A DNA stretch of 64,000 bases from Candidatus Dadabacteria bacterium (GCA_009840385.1 VXNX01000013.1:510222-574221), one strand, 5' to 3'. Shown: positions 53,577-62,839, counted from the stretch's first letter. Notes: generated by a model not told the origin, from the letters alone. A program made the numbers and translations.

Positions 53577-53631
53577 TTACTGTAACCTCCTGAAAGTCTT
53601 ATAACGTTGGAAATAAAAAAACACCCGGACT

Positions 53632-53660
53632 ATTATAGGTTAATCGGTGCTTCATTGCAA
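53632..53660 (-). promoter_or_regulatory. Promoter of CaiC-like ligase copy 1
   Basis: Minus strand: TTGCAA (53660-53655), 17 nt spacer, perfect TATAAT (53637-53632), giving a leader of about 50 nt. Confidence 0.6.
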
Positions 53661-53731
53661 ACCTTGTTCTTTCCGGTTCCTGAAAAAAGCTCTGGCCTGC
53701 CATATAAGGACTGAGTTCCGCTTCTGATCAT

Positions 53732-54703
53732 ATGGAAATTTTGAATCTGCTGATTTTTGTCGCAAGTTTATTTGTTCTCTGGAAAGGAGCCGACTTCCTC
53801 GTTAAAGGCGCATCGGGGATCGCGAAGCTGACCGGCATGGGTGCTTTTCTCGCAGGATTTATTGTGGTCGCACTTGGAACATCCGCTCCTGAATTCGTGG
53901 TTTCCCTCATAGCCATCGTAATGAACTCAAGCGACATAGCGGTCGGGAACATGGTCGGGAGCAATATCGCTAACATCGGGCTTATTTTCGGCCTGACAGT
54001 CCTTATAAGTCCCATAATGATAAGCAAGGAAGCATGGAATGAGCAGAAGCTTCCACTTGGTTTCCTAGTGCTTATGACTCTTGCCGCTTATGGTCTCAGC
54101 CGCATGGGATTCTCCATCGGAAGAGGCGAGGGGGTACTGCTGTTTTTTCTGCTCATCGTCTTCTTGTCTGTTCCCTACAGAAGATCAAGGGAAGAAAAAA
54201 ACGAGATTTTGTCCGCCCAACAAAGCGACAGCGGGTGGAAACTTCTTTTCTACGTGGTCCTAGGCTCCGTGCTTCTGTCGGGAAGCGCGCATTTTCTTGT
54301 TAAAAGCGCAATAGGGATGGCGACAGAGCTTGGAATAAGCGAACTGTTCATAGGCGTAACGGCGGTTGCTCTCGGAACCTCACTTCCGGAACTTGGCGCT
54401 TCGCTTGTGGCAGCGTGGAGAAAAGAACAGAACATAGTGGTGGGAAACATAATAGGCAGCAACTTCTTTAACCTCGGCTTTCTGGGTCTCGTGGCAGTCA
54501 TCCGGCCCCCCGTAGACGTAAACCAAAATATGTTCGGGAACACGTCCGAATTCGCATTTCTTATCCTGCTTACAGTCCTTTTCGTGGGATTAATCGGAAA
54601 AACCCGGATCAGCAGCAGAAACAGGATCGGAAAAAAGAAAGGGGCGCTTCTGCTTATCCTTTATGCGGCATTTCTGTATTTTATCTCAGGCTCACTTTCT
54701 TGA
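53732..54703 (+). CDS. Calcium/sodium antiporter (CaCA family, YrbG-like)
   Basis: 323 residues, 10 membrane helices in two inverted halves. The two alpha-repeats are complete: VALGTSAPEFVVSLIA with GNMVGSNIANIGLI near residues 50-90, and VALGTSLPELGASLVAA with GNIIGSNFFNLGFLG near 210-250. Exchanges Ca2+ for Na+ or H+. Lies between the two ligase copies on the opposite strand; its end overlaps the end of copy 2 by 12 nt. Confidence 0.94.
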   Translation: MEILNLLIFVASLFVLWKGADFLVKGASGIAKLTGMGAFLAGFIVVALGTSAPEFVVSLIAIVMNSSDIAVGNMVGSNIANIGLIFGLTVLISPIMISKEAWNEQKLPLGFLVLMTLAAYGLSRMGFSIGRGEGVLLFFLLIVFLSVPYRRSREEKNEILSAQQSDSGWKLLFYVVLGSVLLSGSAHFLVKSAIGMATELGISELFIGVTAVALGTSLPELGASLVAAWRKEQNIVVGNIIGSNFFNLGFLGLVAVIRPPVDVNQNMFGNTSEFAFLILLTVLFVGLIGKTRISSRNRIGKKKGALLLILYAAFLYFISGSLS

Positions 54704-56410
54704 TCTGAGCTTGAGCCCGCTTTCGTGCCTGTCCCAGGTGGAATCGGATATATTCTTAAGTTCTGAAACCGCGATCTTCTGCGTTGAGGTGAGCGGAAAC
54801 TCCTCGTAGATTTCGATGAACCTTGGAACCATGGCCACCATAACTTTCTCGGCCATCCACTCGCAGAACTCCACGGGATCGAAGTCCGCACCTTCCTTGA
54901 GTATCAGGTTAAGCTTGATCTCGTCATCCGATATGTCGGGCAGTCTCAGTCCTACGGCCACGGCTTCCCGAACGGAAGGATGTTCCTCCGAGACATCGGC
55001 CACAGCTACCGGATCCACGTTCTCTCCCGACACCCGTATCCTGCTGTAGCGACCCATGAAGTAATATCTGCCGTCGGTCCCTGCGGCGAACAGGTCATCC
55101 GAATTGAAAAAACCTTGGTCGTCAAAGGCGTTTCTCGTTCTCTTTTCATCCTTGAAATATTCATCGAGGGTAGTGTGCGGAACTAGGGGCTTTATGAAAA
55201 GAAGCCCTTTTTCCTCCTCGGCGGGAGCGGGATTCTCATCCACATCCCAGAGTTTGTCTATGATTTCGTCTGTGTTTTGCGGGTCTCTTATTTCAAGGTG
55301 GTATCCCTCGACAGGAAATCCGCAGGAACCGGGTTTCTCGTCCTCGGGGTCTTTCCAGAGCGGCATTCCCATCTCGGTCGAGCCGTAGCCCTCCACTATC
55401 TTCGTGTTGAACCTTTCCTCGAACTCGCGAAGCTTTTTCGGCGCGGGGCCTGAAAGCATCATCCTTATCCCATGCTTTGAATCCCATTCAGACAGCGGCG
55501 AAGCCCATATGTACTCGGGCACCGCCCCGAGCATGTTCGCCCCGGTCGCCCCGCATCCGGCTGCCCATTTCCAGAAATTGGAAGCGGAGAATCTCGGGAA
55601 GAAAACAGCAGAACCACCAACAGCTACTGAAACAAAAAGGCACATCACCTGGGCGTTCGCGTGTCCCAGGGAAAGGATCGTCATTAAAACGTCCTCGCTT
55701 CTGAGTCCCTGCTGCTGTATGAAGGAGCGGACCGTCATGATCACTCCCCCGTGATCGCGGATAACCCCCTTGGGCATCCCTGTGGTGCCGGAAGTGAACA
55801 TGCACCTTTCCTTATCGGCGATTGTCACGTCAACTCCCGGGTTTTCGGATGAGTATTGGTCAAAAGTGGAAAAAGGAAGTGTCCTGATGCCCCCGATATC
55901 TGCCGGAGCATCCTCCGAGACAAGAAAAATCGCCTCAAGGTTCTCAAGCTTATCCGCTATCTCACTTATGTAGGGAAGGCTCTGGGTGTCAACCACGAGC
56001 ACACGCATCTCGGAGTAGTTTATTACGTAAGCCAGCCTATCGCCTTTTTCATCCTTGTTTATCGGAACCTGGACGGCGCCCGATTTGTGCGCGGCGATGA
56101 TCGATATAACGTATTCGGAACAGTTGAGCATATACATGCCGACCTTGTCCCCTTTTTCTATGCCAAACTCATCGACAAGACCATTTGCCACCTTGTTCGC
56201 CCAAGAGTTGGTCTCGCCGTAGCTGTAGCTTTCTGCTACTTTGCCGTCCGAATCCCCGAGGCTGAACATCGTTTTTTCCGGATATGACTCAGCCCCCGCC
56301 TCAAGGTATCTGGTTATTGGAAGCCATTTGTCGGTATCGTCTAAGGGGCCGTTTGGAAGAGTCCCTTTCCCTATGTATTTTTCGTCTCTCGGACGCAAAG
56401 GCAGTTTCAT
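54692..56410 (-). CDS. AMP-dependent acyl-CoA ligase, CaiC-like (copy 2)
   Basis: 572 residues with the same motifs as copy 1: MFTSGTTGMPKGVIRDHGG, GYGSTEMGMPLWKDPED, YYFMGRYSRIRVSGENVDP and TQKIAVSELK. The two copies align end to end with few gaps and roughly two thirds or more identical residues by eye. Divergence is strongest in the N-terminal 30 residues and around residues 150-190, which could change substrate. AAGAGGG precedes the ATG; TAAAAT lies a short distance upstream. Substrate not determined. Confidence 0.88.
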   Translation of the reverse strand: MKLPLRPRDEKYIGKGTLPNGPLDDTDKWLPITRYLEAGAESYPEKTMFSLGDSDGKVAESYSYGETNSWANKVANGLVDEFGIEKGDKVGMYMLNCSEYVISIIAAHKSGAVQVPINKDEKGDRLAYVINYSEMRVLVVDTQSLPYISEIADKLENLEAIFLVSEDAPADIGGIRTLPFSTFDQYSSENPGVDVTIADKERCMFTSGTTGMPKGVIRDHGGVIMTVRSFIQQQGLRSEDVLMTILSLGHANAQVMCLFVSVAVGGSAVFFPRFSASNFWKWAAGCGATGANMLGAVPEYIWASPLSEWDSKHGIRMMLSGPAPKKLREFEERFNTKIVEGYGSTEMGMPLWKDPEDEKPGSCGFPVEGYHLEIRDPQNTDEIIDKLWDVDENPAPAEEEKGLLFIKPLVPHTTLDEYFKDEKRTRNAFDDQGFFNSDDLFAAGTDGRYYFMGRYSRIRVSGENVDPVAVADVSEEHPSVREAVAVGLRLPDISDDEIKLNLILKEGADFDPVEFCEWMAEKVMVAMVPRFIEIYEEFPLTSTQKIAVSELKNISDSTWDRHESGLKLRSRK

Positions 56411-56659
56411 TTTTTCCCTCTTGCGTATTTTAGTTTCAGGATAAAAATGGGAACTTTTGACGGTTCTTAACCATTGTCTATTCTGAGCGTCCTAGTTTAC
56501 CTGAAAAACAATTGACCGGAACTTGATATCCACACGCTTACGGCCTACCGGGTTATTGTGCGTTTTCTTTAAACTGACAAAAAACGCTGTTCAAAGGACT
56601 TCCGCTTAATTTTGCACAACTTGAATTGGCTAGTATGGCCGGATTCGCAAAAAAACTTA

Positions 56660-58435
56660 TCAAGTTTTATTTTCGACGCGGAGACTGGTTTTTTTATCTT
56701 CCTTGAACAATTCCTTTAGTTCCTGTGTCGTATCAAACACATCTTCGGGAAACCCGGCCTTATCGTGATAAACCGCCATCTGATTATCCAGAGCTTGGGC
56801 ATCGTGTTCTCGAAATGCCTGAATTATCCTCGCCGCATCGGGCGGGGTTAATCCCAGATGCTCAAGCAGCTGGGTTGAAAGAGCAAGGCTTGAAAGTAGA
56901 GTCTCGCGAATCACGGAAGTCACTCCAAGCTCGCGGAGCTTTATTTCGTGAAAACGATTCCTAGCACGTGCCATGATTTTAAGGTTCGGAAAAGAGTTAG
57001 ATACTTGGCTGACTATTTTCAGAGACGATTCGACATCGTCAATCGCCACGATAATCGCAGGAGCCCGGTCAATATGAGCGGACAGCAGAACCCGCAGGCT
57101 TGATGCGTTGCCATAGTATGTTTCGCTTGCAAACTGACGAACGAAATCAACCCTCTTGGGATCGAGTTCAATTACCGTAAACGGAATTTCAAGTATGGTC
57201 AGTATTCGGGCTACAGTCTGGCCGAACGGACCAAAACCTACGATGATAACGGAATTTTGCGATCCATGAGTTTCCTCTAACGGCACAGGTGCACTGTCCT
57301 TTTCGGCACCGAACCGGGAACCGAGCGCAACGAGAAAAGGTGTTGCTGCCATTGACAGCGTTACCACCAAAACGGCAATATCGACAATGAATTGATCTAC
57401 AAGCTGCGCCGAAACGCCTATGGTAAACAGAATAAAGGCAAACTCCCCGCTCTGGGAAAGCACAAGTCCCGTCCGTACCGCTTCATCGTGCTTAAGACCC
57501 TGCAATCTGGCAAGCGGGTATATAACGAGCGATTTTACGACCATGAGAACCGCAGTCAGTCCGACGATTAAAAGCGGCTTGCTGATCAATAAACCCAGGT
57601 TGGCCGACATGCCGACCGCAATGAAGAAAAGACCCACAAGCAACCCCTTAAAGGGCATTACGTCCGCTTCAAGCTGGTGGCGATACTCAGAATCGGCAAC
57701 CATAACGCCCGCTACGAAAGCCCCGAGCCCCATTGAAAAACCGATGCTGTGCATCGCTAAGGCAGCGCCTGTCACGAGCGTAAGCGCGGCGGCCGTGAAA
57801 AGTTCATGGACTCCCGTGGAGGCAACAAAACGCAGGGCGGGGCGAAGCGTAAACCGAGCAATCACGAATCCAGCCACAACAGCGATAAGAAGCAGCAAGT
57901 TCAACGACACCGAATCCCCGGGCTTAGAAGACAAGATGCCTATTAAGGCTATTGCAGGGATAACGGCAACATCCTGCATAAGCAGCGTGCCGAAAGCCGC
58001 ACGTCCATGGGGCCTGTTAAATTCCTTGTGCTCCCCGAGCCACTGCACGACAAATGCCGTGCTTGAAAGAGCAAGGGAGAACCCGATCAGCATTGACGCA
58101 GGCGTTCCCATCCCCAGCAACATGAAGCAGAGCACCGCAATGACGACTGAAGTGATAAGGATCTGGGTTATACCCAGCCCGAAGAGAAATCTCCGCATGG
58201 TCCAGAGACGATGCGGACGAAGTTCGAGACCGATGAGAAACATCAACAAAACGATTCCGAACTCAGCGAAGTGCAGAACTTCCGTTGCATTGCCCACAAG
58301 CCCGAACACGCTTGGACCGATCAACAATCCGACAAGCAGGTAGCCAAGCACGCTGCTCAATCCGAACTTACGGCAGACAGGAACAACGACAATCGTCGCC
58401 AGCAGGAAAATGAAAGCTTCAACCAGAAGACTCAT
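56660..58435 (-). CDS. KefB/GerN-type cation:proton antiporter with RCK (TrkA-N) domain
   Basis: 591 residues. Membrane part (about 1-385) of the CPA2 family with FGLSSVLGYLLVGLLIGPSVFG, the FSLALSSTAFVVQWL and LLMQDVAVIPAIALIG ion-path helices. The cytosolic part is an RCK_N/TrkA-N domain starting at SVIIVGFGPFGQTVARIL, a Rossmann nucleotide-binding motif, plus an acidic C-terminal tail. Likely K+ efflux gated by a nucleotide or glutathione adduct, as in KefB/KefC; gshA in the window would supply glutathione. A perfect AGGAGGT precedes the ATG. The 249 nt downstream (56411-56659) hold no gene I can support. Confidence 0.9.
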   Translation of the reverse strand: MSLLVEAFIFLLATIVVVPVCRKFGLSSVLGYLLVGLLIGPSVFGLVGNATEVLHFAEFGIVLLMFLIGLELRPHRLWTMRRFLFGLGITQILITSVVIAVLCFMLLGMGTPASMLIGFSLALSSTAFVVQWLGEHKEFNRPHGRAAFGTLLMQDVAVIPAIALIGILSSKPGDSVSLNLLLLIAVVAGFVIARFTLRPALRFVASTGVHELFTAAALTLVTGAALAMHSIGFSMGLGAFVAGVMVADSEYRHQLEADVMPFKGLLVGLFFIAVGMSANLGLLISKPLLIVGLTAVLMVVKSLVIYPLARLQGLKHDEAVRTGLVLSQSGEFAFILFTIGVSAQLVDQFIVDIAVLVVTLSMAATPFLVALGSRFGAEKDSAPVPLEETHGSQNSVIIVGFGPFGQTVARILTILEIPFTVIELDPKRVDFVRQFASETYYGNASSLRVLLSAHIDRAPAIIVAIDDVESSLKIVSQVSNSFPNLKIMARARNRFHEIKLRELGVTSVIRETLLSSLALSTQLLEHLGLTPPDAARIIQAFREHDAQALDNQMAVYHDKAGFPEDVFDTTQELKELFKEDKKTSLRVENKT

Positions 58436-58566
58436 CTGACCTCCTGCGAAACGGACTCGAATCCTGCTCTCTTAAAACTTCTCTTTGTTTAACCAACTCA
58501 GACATAGCTTACTCCTTCGGGACTTTGCGCTCACACTGAAATGTGGGCAAGTAAAAACAGACCGTA

Positions 58567-58623
58567 AACCGCTTTTTCGGTTCAGGGCCGCATTTGGGTG
58601 AAAAGCCGGTCAAAATGCGGTCC
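58567..58623. repeat. Two adjacent hairpins in a gene-free gap
   Basis: AACCG/CGGTT with loop CTTTTT (58567-58582), then GGGCCGCATTT/AAATGCGGTCC (58585-58595 with 58613-58623, one G-T pair, 17 nt loop). They lie in the 343 nt between the KefB-type gene and trpG. A further AAAGCCG/CGGCTTT hairpin (58764-58780) overlaps the trpG stop codon and may be part of its terminator. No T-run is convincing. Confidence 0.5.
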
Positions 58624-58778
58624 TATGCTCTAAATATGTTAATAAGTCGAAAGGGTTTCTCAAACAGGAAAAAAGAAACGGTTCCTCTGCGGTTTGCAAA
58701 ACGGGATGAAAGATTCAGAACTTGGTTATTTCCCAGGATACGGAGTTATGAGGAAGAAACGGGAAAGCCGTATCGGCT

Positions 58779-59369
58779 TTACCCATAGTAGTCAATAAAG
58801 TTTCTTAGAAGATCCTTTCCACACTCTGTAAGGATGGACTCGGGATGGAACTGAACGCCCTCAACGGGGAATTCCCTGTGCCTTATTCCCATGATCTCAC
58901 CTTCCTCGGTCCAAGCGGAAATCTCGAACTCAGGGGGAAGAGATTCCTCTTCAACAAGAAGCGAATGATATCTAGTGGCTTCAAAAGGATTAGGAAGGTC
59001 TTTGAAAATAGTTTTTCCGTCATGGAGAATCGGGGAGGTTTTTCCGTGCAGAAGTCTTTCAGCCCGCACTATGTTCGCCCCGTGGGCGTAGCCAACCGCC
59101 TGGTGTCCCAGGCAGACGCCGAGAATGGGTTTTTTCCCGACGTACCTTTTTATTATGTCGACCGAAAGCCCCGCCTCCTTGGGCGTACAGGGACCCGGAG
59201 AGATTACAATCATGTCGGGGTCGAGGCCGTCCACGAAATCAAAATCAAGACTATCGTTTCTCTTCACCTCGATCCGCTGGCCGAGCTCCCCGAGGTAATG
59301 AACCAAGTTATAGGTAAAGGAATCGTAATTATCGATCATCAAAATCATTTTCCTTTCGCTCTCGGTCAT
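58779..59369 (-). CDS. trpG: Anthranilate/aminodeoxychorismate synthase glutamine amidotransferase
   Basis: Supplies ammonia to TrpE (and possibly PabB). 196 residues, class-I amidotransferase with SPGPCTPKEAG, nucleophile C86 in GVCLGHQ and the VQFHPES catalytic His/Glu. The ATG at 59369 shares one base with the trpE stop (TGATG), indicating coupled translation; an ATG seven codons later (59348) matches the usual N-terminus MILMIDNYDSF. Confidence 0.94.
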   Translation of the reverse strand: MTESERKMILMIDNYDSFTYNLVHYLGELGQRIEVKRNDSLDFDFVDGLDPDMIVISPGPCTPKEAGLSVDIIKRYVGKKPILGVCLGHQAVGYAHGANIVRAERLLHGKTSPILHDGKTIFKDLPNPFEATRYHSLLVEEESLPPEFEISAWTEEGEIMGIRHREFPVEGVQFHPESILTECGKDLLRNFIDYYG

Positions 59370-60856
59370 CAGATTCCGTCCTTCGCAAGCTCAACGGATT
59401 TAACCAAGGCCTTTACCTTGTTAACCGTTTCCTGGTACTCGGTCTCGGGATTCGAATCGGCTACTATGCCGGCTCCCGCCTGTATGTAGACTTTACCGTC
59501 TTTTATCACAAATGTTCTTATTGTTATGCAGCTGTCCATATTGCCCGAGAAACTGAAGTAACAGACGCAGCCTCCGTAGGCCCCTCTCGTTGCCGGCTCG
59601 GCCTCCTCAATTATTTCCATAGCCCTTACCTTGGGCGCCCCGGAAAGGGTGCCCGCCGGGAAAGTCGCCTTTATTACGTCAAAGGCATCCGCCCCGTCGG
59701 CAAGCAACGCGGTCACGTTGGAAACTATATGCATCACGTGGGAATATCTCTCCACAACCATGAACTCTTCAACTTTGACCGAGCCCGTGTCGGAGACCCT
59801 TCCCAGATCATTTCTCGCCAAGTCAACAAGCATTATATGCTCCGCTCTTTCCTTAGGATCCGCAACGAGTTCGGCCGCAAGGTCATCGTCCTCGGAAACG
59901 GTTTTTCCCCTGGGCCTGGTCCCGGCTATAGGCCGGCTCGCTATTCTTTCTCCCTCGACCCTAACCATCACCTCGGGAGAAGATCCGGTGAGCATTTCAT
60001 CTCCCATCCTCAGGAAAAACATGTACGGAGACGGATTTAGCATCCTAAGGGCCCTGTAAAGATCAAAAGGATCAACTCTAAGGTCCGTTTTCCACCTTTG
60101 CGATATGACCGCCTGTATTATGTCTCCCGATTTTATGTATTCCTTGGTTTTCAGGACCGCTTCTTTGAACTGCTCGGGCTCGAAATTGGACTCAAGTTCG
60201 AATTCTTCCTCGGAAGCACCTTCGGAAATACCGTTTGTAAACGTCTCGTCCAGTGAACTTCTAAGCTTTCCTCTAAGCTCGGCTATTTTCGCCAGGGATT
60301 TTTCGTATTCCTCTTTTGCGTTTTCTGCGTCGGGAACATAGGCGTTTGAAATGATCTTTATCTTGCTGGTGACGTTATCGAAGGCCAAAACGGTGTCCAT
60401 GATCATGTAAATGGAATCCCACAGGTCAAGCTCATCGGGAGAAGTGTCGGGAATATCTTCGATGAACCTCACCATGTCGTAACCGAAATAACCGACCGCT
60501 CCACCGTGAAACCTCGGAAGTTCCTCGCAGGAAACCGGCCTGTAGCACGAAAGCAGATCCCTTAGCGCCAGAATCGGATCGCCCGTTAACGCTTCGGTTT
60601 CCCCGTCCGCACGCATTATCTCGATGCTTCGGCCCTTGGAGCGGAACACCACCGAGGGTTCCGTGCCCATAAAACTGTAGCGCGCCCACTTGTCTCCTCC
60701 TTCGACGCTTTCGAGAAGAAAGGAGTACTCGGGCGATTCTATCTTCCTGAAAACCGAAACCGGGGTGTCATAATCGACCAGAACCTCCTCCCACACGGGT
60801 ATAAGATTCCCGTGTTCGAGGTGTTCGAGAAACTGCTCGTAGGAGGGAGAAATCAT
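59369..60856 (-). CDS. trpE: Anthranilate synthase component I
   Basis: Converts chorismate to anthranilate. 495 residues from ATG 60856; the frame is open 57 codons more, but the conserved N-terminal region begins with PSYEQFLEHLEHGNLIPV. Chorismate-binding core: IKSGDIIQAVISQRWKTD, PSPYMFFLR, GSSPEVMVR, RPIAGTRPRG, LVDLARNDLGRV and FPAGTLSGAPKVRAMEII. The N-terminal LLESVEGG tryptophan-feedback segment is intact. No Shine-Dalgarno; TATCAT lies eight bases upstream. Other trp genes are not adjacent. Confidence 0.94.
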   Translation of the reverse strand: MISPSYEQFLEHLEHGNLIPVWEEVLVDYDTPVSVFRKIESPEYSFLLESVEGGDKWARYSFMGTEPSVVFRSKGRSIEIMRADGETEALTGDPILALRDLLSCYRPVSCEELPRFHGGAVGYFGYDMVRFIEDIPDTSPDELDLWDSIYMIMDTVLAFDNVTSKIKIISNAYVPDAENAKEEYEKSLAKIAELRGKLRSSLDETFTNGISEGASEEEFELESNFEPEQFKEAVLKTKEYIKSGDIIQAVISQRWKTDLRVDPFDLYRALRMLNPSPYMFFLRMGDEMLTGSSPEVMVRVEGERIASRPIAGTRPRGKTVSEDDDLAAELVADPKERAEHIMLVDLARNDLGRVSDTGSVKVEEFMVVERYSHVMHIVSNVTALLADGADAFDVIKATFPAGTLSGAPKVRAMEIIEEAEPATRGAYGGCVCYFSFSGNMDSCITIRTFVIKDGKVYIQAGAGIVADSNPETEYQETVNKVKALVKSVELAKDGI

Positions 60857-60864
60857 GAGAGGAA

Positions 60865-60892
60865 ATGATAAGACCCGAAAAACTAAAGTCAA
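60865..60892 (-). promoter_or_regulatory. Promoter for leaderless trpE mRNA
   Basis: Minus strand: TTGACT (60892-60887), 16 nt spacer, TATCAT (60870-60865), then eight bases (TTCCTCTC) before the ATG at 60856. Confidence 0.6.
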
Positions 60893-60924
60893 GAAAGGAG
60901 GCTTCCATAAATTCCCGGGGACAT

Positions 60925-60930
60925 TATAAT
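60925..60930 (+). promoter_or_regulatory. -10 box of the phosphohexomutase gene
   Basis: Perfect TATAAT 32 nt before the TTG start; the -35 (CTTCCA at 60902-60907, 17 nt spacing) is weak. GGAG at 60949-60952 supports the TTG start at 60963. Confidence 0.5.
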
Positions 60931-60962
60931 TAAGGGCTTGAAAATAAAGGAGCAAGTGAAAG

Positions 60963-62324
60963 TTGATTCCCGATAAAGCGATATTCAGAGAGTACGACAT
61001 AAGGGGCATAGCGGGGGAGAGCATCACAGAGGAAGTCGTCGAGAGGATCGGAAAAGCCTACGGAACCATGGTAGCCGATGGCGGCGGAGCGGAGGTTTCC
61101 GTGGGATACGACTGCAGGAAATCTTCCCCGGCATTTCGTGACGCGCTTTGCGAAGGAATAACCTCAACCGGCGTGGGGGTAGTCGACATAGGAATGGTGA
61201 CGACTCCCATGGTTTATTTTTCCACCTTCACCTCGGGCGTCGACGGCGGGGTGATGGTAACCGCGAGTCACAACCCCTCCGAATACAACGGGCTTAAAAT
61301 GTGCGTTGGCCAGGACTCCCTTTTCGGCGAAGGCATACAAAGAATAAGAAAATCGGTCGAAAAAGGAAAATTCAGAGCGGGAAAAGGGAAAAAAAGAGAG
61401 ACCGATATAATTGAACGCTACCTCGAGTTTTTCGAGCGGAATCTCCACATAGACCCGGGGATAAAGGTCGCTGCCGACGGCGGCAATGGAACCGCGGGGG
61501 TTGCCTGCCCGGAGATACTCAGAAGATTTGGCTGTGAGACCCACGAGCTTTACATGGATCCCGACGGGGATTTTCCGAACCACCATCCGGATCCCACGGT
61601 CGAGGAGAATCTCTCCGACATAAAGAAAAAAATTGTGGAAGCCGGTCTTGACGTGGGTTTGGCATTTGACGGGGACGCGGACAGGATAGGTATCGTCGAT
61701 GAGCGGGGAAGCTCCATGAGCGGCGACATGCTGCTTCTTGTCTATTCGCTTGATCTTCTCGAAACGAATCCGGGAGCGACCATAATAGGGGACGTTAAAT
61801 GTTCGGGGAATCTTTTTGCCAAGATACGGGAAGTTGGCGGAAACCCCATCATGTGGAAAACGGGTCATTCCGTTATCAAGGACAAGATGAAAAAGGAGGG
61901 TGCGGAACTCGGAGGGGAAATGAGCGGCCACATCTTCTTTAAACACAGATTTTTCGGATACGACGACGCGCTATACGCGGGACTTCGTTTTCTCGAAATT
62001 CTCTCGAAAACGGGCAAAAAAGCATCTGAATTGCTCTCAGGACTTCCAGAGACTTTCGCGACTCCTGAAATAAGAATCGACTGTCCGGATGAAATCAAGT
62101 TTCAGGTTACCGAAGCGGTAAAGAGAAAGCTCGGGGAGCAAAACGAAGTGATCGATATAGACGGGGTCAGGGTCGAGTACCCGGACGGCTGGGGGCTTCT
62201 GCGGGCGTCCAACACCCAGCCAGCCCTTGTGCTCCGGTTCGAAGCGCAGACCGAATCCAGGCTCGCGGAAATAAGGGAAACCGTGGAGAGGACGCTTAAA
62301 GAAACGATCAGTGAAATTAGCTGA
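60963..62324 (+). CDS. Phosphomannomutase/phosphoglucomutase
   Basis: Interconverts hexose 1- and 6-phosphates for nucleotide-sugar and lipopolysaccharide supply. 453 residues in four domains: FREYDIRGIAG at the start, active phosphoserine S102 (TASHNPSEYNG), metal loop FDGDADRIG, sugar loop GGEMSGHIFF and phosphate loop in RASNTQPALVLRFEA. Closest in style to AlgC/ManB. Start is TTG. Convergent with the DUF35 gene with no gap. Confidence 0.94.
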   Translation: MIPDKAIFREYDIRGIAGESITEEVVERIGKAYGTMVADGGGAEVSVGYDCRKSSPAFRDALCEGITSTGVGVVDIGMVTTPMVYFSTFTSGVDGGVMVTASHNPSEYNGLKMCVGQDSLFGEGIQRIRKSVEKGKFRAGKGKKRETDIIERYLEFFERNLHIDPGIKVAADGGNGTAGVACPEILRRFGCETHELYMDPDGDFPNHHPDPTVEENLSDIKKKIVEAGLDVGLAFDGDADRIGIVDERGSSMSGDMLLLVYSLDLLETNPGATIIGDVKCSGNLFAKIREVGGNPIMWKTGHSVIKDKMKKEGAELGGEMSGHIFFKHRFFGYDDALYAGLRFLEILSKTGKKASELLSGLPETFATPEIRIDCPDEIKFQVTEAVKRKLGEQNEVIDIDGVRVEYPDGWGLLRASNTQPALVLRFEAQTESRLAEIRETVERTLKETISEIS

Positions 62325-62732
62325 TCAGGAACACTCTCTTGCGGGAATGAACTTGTAGGATCTTACATCCGTTCCGTCGGGCGCCGTCTTTATCACACCG
62401 ATCGTAACGGCCATCTCCTCGCCGAATTCAAGAGAATCGGGGTCTTCTGTTTCAACCTGTGCCATGACCCTTACCCCTTCCGGAAAATCAACAAGAGCGA
62501 GAACATAGGGCACCTTGAATTCCGGCATGCTTCTTCTCACGACCGTAAAGGAATGCAGAACGCCCGTGGGGCTTAGAAACTTCTCCTCCACGTCGTCTGT
62601 AAAACTCACGGGGTCCGCAAGGTACTTTGGAAAGGTCCAGTTGTCGGATTCCTTGCAGTAACCCGCGATCAGCCTAATTCTGCCCTCATCGTCGGTTGAA
62701 AACAAATCCTGTCTGAAAATATCTTCGCTCAT
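62325..62732 (-). CDS. DUF35-type OB-fold protein
   Basis: 135 residues. C-terminal OB fold (about 52-130) with TGVLHSFTVVRR and PYVLALVDFPEGVRVMAQV, the pattern of proteins that accompany thiolases and acyl-CoA hydratases (ACAC/ChsH2-like). The N-terminal rubredoxin-like zinc ribbon is degenerate: AGYCKESDNWTFPKYLADP keeps only one of the usual four cysteines. AAGGAG precedes the ATG. Two palindromes on its promoter point to tight control, probably by an acyl-CoA or fatty-acid responsive repressor; that is inference. Confidence 0.82.
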   Translation of the reverse strand: MSEDIFRQDLFSTDDEGRIRLIAGYCKESDNWTFPKYLADPVSFTDDVEEKFLSPTGVLHSFTVVRRSMPEFKVPYVLALVDFPEGVRVMAQVETEDPDSLEFGEEMAVTIGVIKTAPDGTDVRSYKFIPARECS

Positions 62733-62745
62733 GACACTCTCTCCT

Positions 62746-62759
62746 TAAACGATCGTTTA
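62746..62759 (-). promoter_or_regulatory. Palindromic operator (TetR-like) before the DUF35 gene
   Basis: TAAACGATCGTTTA is a perfect 14 bp palindrome lying between the predicted transcription start (about 62765) and the ribosome-binding site. Form and position resemble operators of TetR-family regulators of fatty-acid and acyl-CoA catabolism. Confidence 0.7.
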
Positions 62760-62771
62760 GCGTGAAGGGAA

Positions 62772-62799
62772 ATTATATACAACTGAAAACAGTTTTCAA
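62772..62799 (-). promoter_or_regulatory. Promoter of the DUF35 gene with second palindrome on the -35
   Basis: Minus strand: TTGAAA (62799-62794), 16 nt spacer, perfect TATAAT (62777-62772). The -35 is inside a perfect 7-1-7 palindrome TGAAAACAGTTTTCA (62784-62798), a different sequence from the operator at 62746-62759. Confidence 0.7.
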
Positions 62800-62839
62800 T
62801 TCCCGCAAAATCACATTGAGGCAAAGTCCGCGTCCGGGT

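Noticed and set aside
57420-58343. Long open frame (307 codons) on the plus strand
   Set aside because: It is antisense to the KefB-type antiporter, which has clear family motifs; the translation is Ser/Thr/Pro-rich noise with no recognisable domain.
58594-58788. Small plus-strand frame (64 codons) in the gap before trpG
   Set aside because: Overlaps two hairpins and the trpG end; no ribosome-binding site; Arg/Lys-rich translation without pattern.
61164-61946. Minus-strand open frame of 260 codons
   Set aside because: Lies opposite the phosphohexomutase catalytic region; no motif or ribosome-binding site.
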